Source: DASUFH01 sp036274645 (GTDB lineage Bacteria > Acidobacteriota > Terriglobia > 20CM-2-55-15). From it: 5,319 bases of DNA. Positions 1-5,300 of this stretch are shown piece by piece (position 1 is the first letter of the stretch; each line of letters opens with the position of its first letter). The translations under genes were made by a program, and so were the position numbers. Under the pieces are notes generated by a model, which made no database searches, was not told the DNA's origin, and saw only the letters and a list, made by a program, of their open reading frames with translations. The DNA lies in contig DASUFH010000130.1 of NCBI GenBank assembly GCA_036274645.1, positions 1-5,319 on the forward strand, in the 5' to 3' direction.

Positions 1-247
1 CCGGCTGCGAATCCGATCGAAAGACGTTATTCACAGCTTCAGCTTGCCGCACTTCCGCGTGAAGCAGGATGCGGTGCCGGGAATGACGATCGAAATATGG
101 TTCATTCCCTCGCGGGAAGGTCAGTTCGAGATTGTCTGCAACCAGCTTTGCGGGCTTGCGCACTACCGCATGAAGGCGTTTCTGACCGTCGAATCGCAGC
201 AATCCTACGATCAGTGGATATCTCAAATGGCGCAGGGAGGTCAGTAA
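1..247 (+). CDS. ctaC: Cytochrome c oxidase subunit II, C-terminal part (5' end outside window)
   Basis: This is the C-terminal CuA domain of subunit II, which accepts electrons from cytochrome c on the periplasmic side and passes them to heme a in subunit I. The reading frame is open from base 2. The CuA ligands are visible: His in DVIHSF (codon 32-34), then the cluster CNQLCGLAHYRM with Cys 137-139, Cys 149-151, His 161-163 and Met 170-172. The conserved block FRVKQDAVPGM precedes it. The usual Glu between the two cysteines, whose carbonyl binds CuA and whose side chain binds Mg in characterised enzymes, is Gln here (143-145). The protein ends about 25 residues after the copper site, so there is no fused C-terminal cytochrome c domain as in caa3 enzymes. 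Subunit I starts two bases after the stop, so the two are co-transcribed and probably translationally coupled. Confidence 0.95.
   Translation, partial: RLRIRSKDVIHSFSLPHFRVKQDAVPGMTIEIWFIPSREGQFEIVCNQLCGLAHYRMKAFLTVESQQSYDQWISQMAQGGQ
234..240 (+). promoter_or_regulatory. Ribosome binding site of subunit I, inside the end of subunit II
   Basis: AGGGAGG lies nine bases before the GTG at 250 and overlaps the last codons of subunit II. It fixes GTG 250 as the start. The frame is open further upstream to an ATG at 97, but that extension overlaps subunit II out of frame and has no subunit I character. Confidence 0.75.
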
Positions 248-249
248 GC

Positions 250-2025
250 GTGAACGCGTCAGCGAAAGCGACTGTCCACAAACCCGACCACAAACTCGGA
301 TTCATTCGCCGATACATCTTCAGCTTCGACCACAAGGTCGTCGGCCTTCAGTATTTCTTTACCGCAATGGCCATGGCGGTCTTCGGCGGCGCGCTCTCCA
401 TGTTGATGCGACTCCAGCTCGGCTGGCCGGCGCAGGCATGGCCGGCGCTCGGGAAGATTCTGCCCGTCGGAATGGCTGGCGGATACATGGCGCCGGAATT
501 CTACCTTTCTCTGCAGACGATGCACGGCACCATCATGGCGATCTTCGTGCTCACCGCGGTATTTACCGGCGGTTTCGGGAATTACCTCATCCCGCTCCAG
601 ATTGGCGCGCGCGACATGGCTTTCCCGTTTCTGAACATGTTGTCCTACTGGGTCTACGCGCTGTCCTGTGTCGTTCTGGTCCTCGCCTTTTTCGTTGAAG
701 GCGGCGCGCCCATTTCCGGATGGACGGCCTATCCACCGCTGAGCGCCGTTCCTTCGGCCGGACCGGGCGAGGCGCTCGGCCAGGATCTGTGGCTCGTGGC
801 GATCGCGTTGTTCACGGTGTCGTCGATGATGGGCGTCCTGAACTACATCACGACGATCCTCTTTGAGCGCACGCGCGGCATGAGCATGATGCGCGTGCCC
901 CTGAACATCTGGGGAATGCTCGCGAGTTCCATCATCTCTCTTGTGACCTTCCCGGTTCTGCTCGCGGCCGGCGTGCTGCTTCTGGCGGATAGACTGCTCG
1001 GCACAAGCTTCTTCCTTCCCGCAGGCCTGGTCATCGGCGAAAAAGTCATCGAACGCATCGGGGGCCATCCGTTGTTGTGGCAGCACCTGTTCTGGTATTT
1101 CGGCCACCCGGAGGTCTACATCGTCATTGTTCCCGCCATGGGGATCGCCGCGGAGATCGTCGCGTCATTCATCCGCAAGCCCGTGTTCGGCTACAAGGTG
1201 ATGGCCGTTTGCTGGATGGCCATTGTCGTGTTGAGCGTCATCGTGTGGGGACACCACATGTTTGTCAGCGGCATGAATCCGTTTCTCGGAAGTGTGTTCG
1301 CCTTCACCACGCTGCTCATCACGGTTCCATCCGCCATTCTCGTCTTGTGCTGGGTGGCCAGCCTCTGGGGCGCGAACATCCAGTTCAACTCGCCGATGTT
1401 GTTCGCCCTCGGTTTCGTGTCGGTATTCGTGACCGGCGGGCTGGGCGGCTTCTTCCTGGGATCGGCGCTGACGGACGTTCCGCTGCATGACACGTATTTT
1501 GTGATCGGCCATTTTCATCTGACGATGGCTCTGTCCCCTCTATTCGCGATGTTCGCGGGTGTCTACTACTGGTTCCCCCGATTCTTTAACCGGATGATGA
1601 ATGAACGGCTGGCAAAGACTCATTTCTGGTTCACGATCATCGGCGCCTACGCCGTTTTCCTGACGATGCACGTGCTCGGCATCGCGGGGATGATCCGGCA
1701 CAGCTACGACCCAACCCAGTACGAGATCTTCCAGCGCCTGCAGCCCCTCAACCGATTCGTGTCGTACGCCGCTTTCGTTCTCGCTTCGGCGCAGCTGATC
1801 TTCCTGTTCAACTTCTTCTGGAGCTTCTTCAGGGGACCCCGATCCGTCGCGAATCCCTGGAGGACGAATACGCTGGAGTGGACGGCGCCGACACCGATCC
1901 CTCACGGTAACTGGGGAGAGTCCACACCGGTGGTTTGCCGCTGGCCGTATGACTATGGCGTCGCCGGAACAACGGATGATTTCGTCCCGCAGAATGCCGT
2001 TCCCGCTGGAGCGAAATCTTCGTGA
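250..2025 (+). CDS. ctaD: Cytochrome c oxidase subunit I (heme-copper oxygen reductase, type A), K-channel lysine absent
   Basis: This is the catalytic 12-helix inner-membrane subunit, which reduces O2 at the heme a3-CuB site and normally pumps protons. The GTG start gives 591 aa, close to the family norm. Visible residues: heme a ligands His92 (MHGTIM) and His423; heme a3 ligand His421 (GHFHL); CuB ligands His286, His335 and His336 (GHHMF); Tyr290 of GHPEVY, the residue that cross-links to His286; Mg-site HD at 413-414. The D channel is complete: Asn111, Asp122, Asn129 and Glu288, the last marking subtype A1. In the helix that normally reads VPTGIK, this protein has VPSAIL (359-364), so the K-channel Lys is Leu364. 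The propionate-binding Arg pair (GMPRR in most enzymes) reads GMIRH, giving His484. The tail HGNWGE and the YDPTQYE segment resemble oxidases of Acidobacteriota-like bacteria. No subunit III follows; the operon appears to end here. Family assignment is firm; the proton-pumping properties are open. Confidence 0.97.
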   Translation: MNASAKATVHKPDHKLGFIRRYIFSFDHKVVGLQYFFTAMAMAVFGGALSMLMRLQLGWPAQAWPALGKILPVGMAGGYMAPEFYLSLQTMHGTIMAIFVLTAVFTGGFGNYLIPLQIGARDMAFPFLNMLSYWVYALSCVVLVLAFFVEGGAPISGWTAYPPLSAVPSAGPGEALGQDLWLVAIALFTVSSMMGVLNYITTILFERTRGMSMMRVPLNIWGMLASSIISLVTFPVLLAAGVLLLADRLLGTSFFLPAGLVIGEKVIERIGGHPLLWQHLFWYFGHPEVYIVIVPAMGIAAEIVASFIRKPVFGYKVMAVCWMAIVVLSVIVWGHHMFVSGMNPFLGSVFAFTTLLITVPSAILVLCWVASLWGANIQFNSPMLFALGFVSVFVTGGLGGFFLGSALTDVPLHDTYFVIGHFHLTMALSPLFAMFAGVYYWFPRFFNRMMNERLAKTHFWFTIIGAYAVFLTMHVLGIAGMIRHSYDPTQYEIFQRLQPLNRFVSYAAFVLASAQLIFLFNFFWSFFRGPRSVANPWRTNTLEWTAPTPIPHGNWGESTPVVCRWPYDYGVAGTTDDFVPQNAVPAGAKSS

Positions 2026-2042
2026 ATGACAGGAAGGGAAAG

Positions 2043-2068
2043 GGGAACGCGGTCGTCGGGGCGTTCCC
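2043..2068 (+). terminator. Hairpin just after subunit I, candidate terminator
   Basis: A perfect 8-bp stem, GGGAACGC (2043-2050) with GCGTTCCC (2061-2068), closes a 10-base loop 17 bases after the oxidase stop codon. There is no following T-run, so it is not a classical intrinsic terminator. It could act with Rho, stabilise the mRNA 3' end, or be part of the adjoining repeat. Confidence 0.45.
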
Positions 2069-2072
2069 GACT

Positions 2073-2170
2073 CGCTGTAGGCGGTCTATGACCGCCCAAT
2101 ACCTGCCGAATATCGCGAAGCGTACCGATTTCTTCGGCAGACATAACGCGTCGTAGACCGCCCCCGCATA
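2073..2170. repeat. Dyad-symmetric intergenic repeat, copy R1
   Basis: An inverted-repeat element of about 95 bp. Its left end contains the short palindrome GGCGGTC-TAT-GACCGCC (2080-2096), and the right end carries a decayed inverted copy (around 2148-2168). Nested inside is a perfect 8-bp pair, CTGCCGAA (2103-2110) with TTCGGCAG (2133-2140). The terminal motif is shared with copies at 3569-3690 and 4929-5042, but the core differs, so R1 is a divergent or variant member. No coding capacity. REP/BIME-like or MITE-like by structure; the family name is unknown to me. Confidence 0.75.
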
Positions 2171-2346
2171 CAACCTTGGTGTAGTCGCCTGGCGCCAACG
2201 CAGGATTGACAGCGTCTCGCCGAACGTAGTCTCATTCCTGACTGAAAATAGCCATTCCCGATTCCGGGGCAGGTTCGCGCCGATAATTCACGTATCGGTC
2301 GTCGCAGGCGCCGGTTCGCATGGCCAATGACGGTTGCTTTAATCCG
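2171..2346 (+). other. Intergenic region and presumed 5' leader of the exported coiled-coil gene
   Basis: No gene is apparent here. Two small hairpins are visible: CCCG (2257-2260) with CGGG (2265-2268), and CCGATA (2280-2285) with TATCGG (2293-2298) around a 7-base loop. The string GGTTCGC occurs twice (2272-2278 and 2313-2319). A TTGACA at 2206-2211 has no good -10 partner at normal spacing. The promoter of the following gene should lie here but cannot be fixed by eye. Confidence 0.35.
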
Positions 2347-2353
2347 AAGGAGG
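2347..2353 (+). promoter_or_regulatory. Strong ribosome binding site
   Basis: AAGGAGG, seven bases before ATG 2361. It settles the start of the exported coiled-coil protein and has the same spacing as the site before ATG 5301. Confidence 0.85.
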
Positions 2354-2360
2354 AAGGCAG

Positions 2361-3542
2361 ATGACCAGATACTCATCGTTGACAAAACTCGTCGTTACGG
2401 CGGCGCTCGGACTCTTCGTTGCATTGCCGGCCGCGGCGGAGAAGTTCTCCGACCCTGACCTCCTCATCGACACCGTGATGTCCCGGGAAGCGGCCGAACT
2501 CGAAAAGACCCTGACCGGGCTGAATGCCGACCTCACCGGCGCCCAGGCGGATCTCCTGGCCGCACAGGAAGAACTGGCGCAGATCGAAGAAGCTAATGCG
2601 GACGCCGTGAAGGCCGTCGACGATGCGAAAGCCGCCGTGATGAGCCGGGAGGGCGCGCTCAACGAAGCGACCACGGCGCTCTCCGACGCGGAAGCGGACC
2701 TAAAGGATCTGATGGATGAGAGAGACGCGTTGCCGGACGGCGCCGACACGACTGAACTCGACGATAAAATCGCCGACCTCACGGATCAGATCGACAACGT
2801 GCTGACGCCTGCCAAAGAGGATGCGGCCGACGACCTCCAGGACGCCCAGGAAACGCTGGCGCAGACGCAGGAAGAGAATGCCGGCCCGCTTCAGGAAATC
2901 CTGGACGCCAAGGCCGCGGTTGAAGCCAGAGAAGGCGAAGTCGAAGGGATCGAGGGACAGATTGCCGATGCGCAAAACGCATTCGACGACGAGTTGGCCG
3001 AAACGGAAATGCTTGTTTCGCAGTTGTCCGACGAACAGGTCACGGCGTTCAACCGCTCGCTGAACAACGCGCTGCACAACCGGTTTGGCGTCGACATCGA
3101 TCCCGAAGATCTGCAGGCCGCCCTTGACGGCGACTTCGACAAGAAGCAGATCAACTTCCTGACGAAGGCGCTCGAATCCGAAGCAAAGTTCCTCACGCTC
3201 GCGACGGAGACCGGCAACGAGCGATTCATCGACAAGGCCGCGAGCGAAAAGGAGAAGTTCCTGAACAAGATCGATTCCTTCGCCGGAAAGGGCGAGCCCG
3301 GCGAAGCGGCCCGGGACGCCAGGGAAGCCGCAAAGGATGCCGCGAAGGCGACTGCCAGAGGCGCCGCCAAACAGACAGCAAAGGAAACCGCCAAAGAGGC
3401 GGCAAAAAGCGCCGCAAAGGACGCCGCGAAGGACGCCGCGAAGGATGCCGGCCAGCAGGCCGCGAAATCGGCGGCGAAGAACGCCGCCAAACAGGCCGCC
3501 AAAGAAGCCGCCCGGGATGCCGCGAAAAACAACCGGTCCTGA
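2361..3542 (+). CDS. Exported coiled-coil protein with internal duplication and Ala/Lys-rich LEA/H1-like tail
   Basis: A 393-aa protein I cannot assign to a named family. Residues 1-26 form a signal peptide (Lys9, hydrophobic 10-22, cleavage after PAAA at 26), so the product acts outside the cytoplasm. Residues about 35-215 are Glu/Ala/Leu-rich coiled coil. Within it, residues 61-114 and 155-208 are copies of one unit (shared AQExLAQ and DAKAAVxxREG, offset 94 residues, about 43% identical over the best 47). Residues about 212-312 look more globular, with no motif I recognise. Residues 315-393 are an Ala/Lys tail of AAKD-type tetrads (about 34 Ala and 14 Lys of 79), without cysteine or proline. 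The tail resembles LEA group 3 or bacterial histone-H1-like tails, but an exported protein is unlikely to bind the chromosome. A cell-envelope, polyanion-binding or desiccation-protective role is only a guess. The barrel gene follows 51 bases downstream, across a repeat. Confidence 0.88.
   Translation: MTRYSSLTKLVVTAALGLFVALPAAAEKFSDPDLLIDTVMSREAAELEKTLTGLNADLTGAQADLLAAQEELAQIEEANADAVKAVDDAKAAVMSREGALNEATTALSDAEADLKDLMDERDALPDGADTTELDDKIADLTDQIDNVLTPAKEDAADDLQDAQETLAQTQEENAGPLQEILDAKAAVEAREGEVEGIEGQIADAQNAFDDELAETEMLVSQLSDEQVTAFNRSLNNALHNRFGVDIDPEDLQAALDGDFDKKQINFLTKALESEAKFLTLATETGNERFIDKAASEKEKFLNKIDSFAGKGEPGEAARDAREAAKDAAKATARGAAKQTAKETAKEAAKSAAKDAAKDAAKDAGQQAAKSAAKNAAKQAAKEAARDAAKNNRS
3303..3539 (+). 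repeat. Coding 12-base tandem repeats giving AAKx tetrads
   Basis: The 3' end of the gene is built from degenerate 12-base units of the form GCCGCGAAGGAC. Two exact copies (in the phase GACGCCGCGAAG) lie side by side at 3420-3443, with variants on both sides. Each unit encodes Ala-Ala-Lys-(Asp/Glu/Ser/Asn/Gln). The tract can expand or contract by slippage and explains the long spurious open frames on the opposite strand here. Confidence 0.8.
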
Positions 3543-3568
3543 CCTCGCACAACGGGAGCGTTTTCGGT

Positions 3569-3690
3569 CCCCGTCTGCCTGCAGGGGCGGTCTATGACCG
3601 CCCCGGGTTTCGGAGTGAATTCTCCGAAAACAAAGGGTTCCACTCCGGAACGTCGGGTGGTCATAGACTGCCCCTGCAAGCGGCGAGGGT
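3569..3690. repeat. Dyad-symmetric intergenic repeat, copy R2, overlapping the next gene's 5' end
   Basis: A roughly 120-bp element with inverted arms of about 50 bases: left about 3569-3619, right about 3638-3690. The left arm contains the perfect palindrome GGGGCGGTC (3584-3592), loop TAT, GACCGCCCC (3596-3604). The right arm carries a slightly decayed inverted copy (GGTCATAGACTGCCCC, 3659-3674). An inner pair, CGGAGTG (3611-3617) with CACTCCG (3641-3647), completes the dyad. It aligns closely with R3 in both arms. The right flank, with its TGGTATC segment, is also similar to R3 and may belong to the element. No transposase is present, so if mobile it is non-autonomous. Confidence 0.85.
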
Positions 3691-4640
3691 GGTATCCGCC
3701 ATCGCTCCGCAGAGTCGCGCTCGGATGCGCCGCCGCGCTGCTCGTAACCACGTTGGCCACGCCCGGAGAGGCGCAGTCCCGGACCGGGCTGAATCGGTGG
3801 TCGGCCCGCGGCGCCGCGGGCGTGCAGTTCGACAACAACGTTACCACTGCCGAAACCGACACCACGTCGAACCAGGGAGACCATGCGGCGGTTTTCGAGC
3901 TCGGCGCCGCTTACCGGCCGTCCCTCGGAGACCCCGCAAAACTCGAACTGGGTTACGACTTTTCCCAGAGTCTCTACGCCAACCTTGACGAGTTCGACCT
4001 TCAGTCACATACCTTCTCTGCGGCCGTCGAACATGAAGCCGGCGGAATTGATTTCGGACTGAACTATCTTTTGGGCCGGAGTTCTTTCGGACGCGAGGCT
4101 TTTCTAAGCCTCCACAGCATCACGCCAACAGCCGGGATTTCCGTGTCCGACGCCTGGTACGCCAACGTTCGCTACTCGGCCGTCTCCAAACATTTTCTCC
4201 GGGGCGCGGACGAACCGCGGGATGGTTGGAACCATTCACTGACCCTCGACAATTTCATCTTCTTCCAGAACAACCGATCTTACGTCTCGGCCGGCTACAA
4301 GATCGAAAACGAGAACACCAACGGCCCGCAGTTCAACTACCTCGGACACGTCTTTTGGGGCCGGCTCAAATACGCCCTTCCCATCGAAAGACTCGCGCGC
4401 CTGAATCCCACATTGCAAACCGGCGGGCTGTACTACACCAGGCATTACGACAATGTCACTCCGTCGATTGCCGAGAAGCGTGAGGACAAGCGCAAGGAGT
4501 TCACGGCGTCGCTGACAGCGGATATTGTTGATCCGCTGTACGCCGTCTTTTCCTACGAATACATCGACGCCATTTCCAATCTGCCCACGGCCGACTACGT
4601 CGAGCAGATCGTGACTCTAAGGCTCGGTTTCAGGTTCTAG
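3594..4640 (+). CDS. Probable outer-membrane beta-barrel protein (start codon within repeat R2)
   Basis: A protein of 348 aa from ATG 3594. A hydrophobic signal segment (residues about 41-55, RRVALG... to cleavage near GEA at 60) leads into a mature part of alternating hydrophobic and polar strands rich in Tyr and Gly. It ends in Phe (LRLGFRF), the usual C-terminal signal for insertion by the BAM machinery. Motifs such as FDNNVT near the mature N-terminus, LELGYDFSQSLY, TPSIAEKR and a final SNLPTADY segment recall the barrel of porin-like or DUF560/Slam-related proteins, but the TPR domain of Slam is missing; the match is from memory and unconfirmed. The start is uncertain. ATG 3594 lies in the R2 hairpin loop behind AGGGG (3583-3587, six bases away). 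GTG 3657 gives 327 aa and a more normal signal peptide but has a poor ribosome site. Either way the first residues come from R2. Possibly co-transcribed with the preceding exported protein. Confidence 0.82.
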   Translation: MTAPGFGVNSPKTKGSTPERRVVIDCPCKRRGWYPPSLRRVALGCAAALLVTTLATPGEAQSRTGLNRWSARGAAGVQFDNNVTTAETDTTSNQGDHAAVFELGAAYRPSLGDPAKLELGYDFSQSLYANLDEFDLQSHTFSAAVEHEAGGIDFGLNYLLGRSSFGREAFLSLHSITPTAGISVSDAWYANVRYSAVSKHFLRGADEPRDGWNHSLTLDNFIFFQNNRSYVSAGYKIENENTNGPQFNYLGHVFWGRLKYALPIERLARLNPTLQTGGLYYTRHYDNVTPSIAEKREDKRKEFTASLTADIVDPLYAVFSYEYIDAISNLPTADYVEQIVTLRLGFRF

Positions 4641-4928
4641 CCGGCGGCATCGCGAGATCGAAAAGGAAGACCAGGGCTGGCAGATCGCCAATAATGACCC
4701 GTATGGTTACCAGCAGCGTGATCGAACCTGCCCGCCGTCTGGAAAACGATTAAGAGGAGATAGAAACATCTGATGAGCGCCGACGATATTGTTGCCTTCG
4801 AGGTTATCAGCCCAGCAATGATCTTGCGGGCGAAGACAGGCTCGATTCCGTGCGCGCCATTCTGGACAGGGTGTACGGATGGCTGGGACTGCCGACGCCG
4901 GACTAGTGTCCATTTTGAAAGACTTCGG
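4641..4928 (+). other. Non-coding stretch with possible decayed coding fragments
   Basis: No intact gene is evident. One frame is open from just after the barrel gene to a TGA at 4771-4773 and reads like protein (REIEKEDQGWQIANNDPYGY...), but has no start. Another frame, open from 4754 to the TAG at 4904-4906, ends in a natural-looking tail (RAILDRVYGWLGLPTPD). Between them, ATG 4773 follows AGAGGAGA (4753-4760) but opens a third frame. Joining that start to the tail would need one frameshift near 4816. This could be a small decayed gene or coincidence. Confidence 0.25.
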
Positions 4929-5042
4929 GCCCCCGCCTGCTTGTAGGGGCGGTTTGTGACCGCCCCGCGTTGCGGAGTGGAAATGCTGATTATTTAACAG
5001 AACTCCACCCTGAAACGCAGGGCGGTCATAGCGGCCCCCGCG
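4929..5042. repeat. Dyad-symmetric intergenic repeat, copy R3
   Basis: The third copy of the element. Left arm 4930-4982 contains the perfect hairpin GGGGCGGT (4946-4953), loop TTGTG, ACCGCCCC (4959-4966), then GCGTTGCGGAGTGG. The right arm, about 5000-5042, is its inverted counterpart (CTCCACCCTGAAACGC, then GGGCGGTCATAGCGGCCCCC). The AT-rich core at 4983-4999 forms the tip. The arms match R2 nearly base for base while the cores differ. The flank to about 5066 (TGGTATCGCGAC, with ATCGCGAC repeated at 5049-5056 and 5059-5066) resembles the right flank of R2. Confidence 0.85.
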
Positions 5043-5200
5043 ATTGGTATCGCGACGCATCGCGACAGAAACTGGGGGAACCCAGCCGGAAGATTCTCCT
5101 AAAATGAGCGGGCATCCGAGAACCGAGGCCGAACCGTCTATGGTGCCGGTGAGCCCGAGTCATAGCGTGGTCCGGGGAGCTGCGGCCGCATCAGTGGTGA

Positions 5201-5223
5201 CGCGGACGTTAAAGGCGTCCGCG
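5201..5223 (+). other. Perfect 8-bp hairpin within the leader
   Basis: CGCGGACG (5201-5208) pairs with CGTCCGCG (5216-5223) around the 7-base loop TTAAAGG. It is immediately followed by the 4-bp hairpin at 5225-5236. No T-run follows, so an intrinsic terminator is unlikely; a structural stem in the leader RNA fits better. Confidence 0.55.
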
Positions 5224-5265
5224 ATCCCGTTTGGGAGAATGCTTTCCTTGCCGCCTCCCTGTTCC

Positions 5266-5300
5266 CGGATGCCCATTGCGCAGTATAGGAGGAGCATCCG
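5266..5300 (+). promoter_or_regulatory. Possible stem placing the ribosome binding site in a loop next to the start codon
   Basis: CGGATGC (5266-5272) can pair with GCATCCG (5294-5300). The stem would end at the base before ATG 5301, with AGGAGGA in its 21-base loop. The same CGGATGC can instead pair with GCATCCG at 5112-5118, so the two structures exclude each other. Confidence 0.4.
5287..5293 (+). promoter_or_regulatory. Strong ribosome binding site of the last gene
   Basis: AGGAGGA, seven bases before ATG 5301, the same arrangement as at 2347-2353. Confidence 0.85.

Larger units (their letters stand above)
5072..5300 (+). promoter_or_regulatory. Structured 5' leader, candidate cis-regulatory RNA
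   Basis: About 230 bases without a convincing gene, before ATG 5301. Perfect helices visible: CTGGG-GGAA-CCCAG (5072-5085, a GNRA tetraloop), CGCGGACG with CGTCCGCG (5201-5223), TCCC-GTTT-GGGA (5225-5236), and a long-range 9-bp pair, GGGCATCCG (5110-5118) with CGGATGCCC (5266-5274), that encloses most of the region. A weaker pair, GGC...ACC with GGTGCC, lies at about 5127-5148. It does not match the cobalamin, TPP, SAM, c-di-GMP, c-di-AMP or fluoride riboswitch consensus as I know them. Confidence 0.4.

Noticed and set aside
97..249. N-terminal extension of subunit I to ATG 97
   Set aside because: It overlaps the CuA-coding end of subunit II out of frame and has no family similarity. GTG 250 has a good ribosome site and gives the normal N-terminus.
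259..1107. Minus-strand open frame opposite oxidase subunit I
   Set aside because: The plus strand encodes an unmistakable oxidase; the antisense product is a His/Arg/Glu-rich shadow with no ribosome site.
1111..1123. Subunit I as a nitric oxide reductase-type heme-copper enzyme, prompted by the missing K-channel lysine
   Set aside because: The cross-linking Tyr290 in GHPEVY and the full D channel are present, and these are lost in known NO reductases of the superfamily.
2026..2091. Short open frame starting directly at the subunit I stop (ATG 2026)
   Set aside because: It gives 21 residues of Arg/Gly-rich sequence running into repeat R1 and does not resemble subunit III or IV.
2206..2236. 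TTGACA as a sigma-70 -35 box for the exported coiled-coil gene
   Set aside because: No acceptable -10 hexamer occurs 16-18 bases downstream, so the match is probably chance.
2320..2340. Sigma-54-like promoter TGGC...TTGC before 2361
   Set aside because: The spacing between TGGC and TTGC is 9 bases instead of the required 7.
2700..3884. Very long open frames on the minus strand (up to 394 aa) opposite the coiled-coil and barrel genes
   Set aside because: They arise from GC-rich codon bias and the 12-base Ala/Lys repeat read backwards. The translations are low-complexity Arg/Gly or Ala/Ser runs without domains, and the plus strand has a signal peptide, ribosome site and sensible proteins.
2073..5042. 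CRISPR array formed by the GC-rich repeats
   Set aside because: Only three copies lie 1.3-1.5 kb apart, each internally palindromic, with genes between them and no regular spacers.
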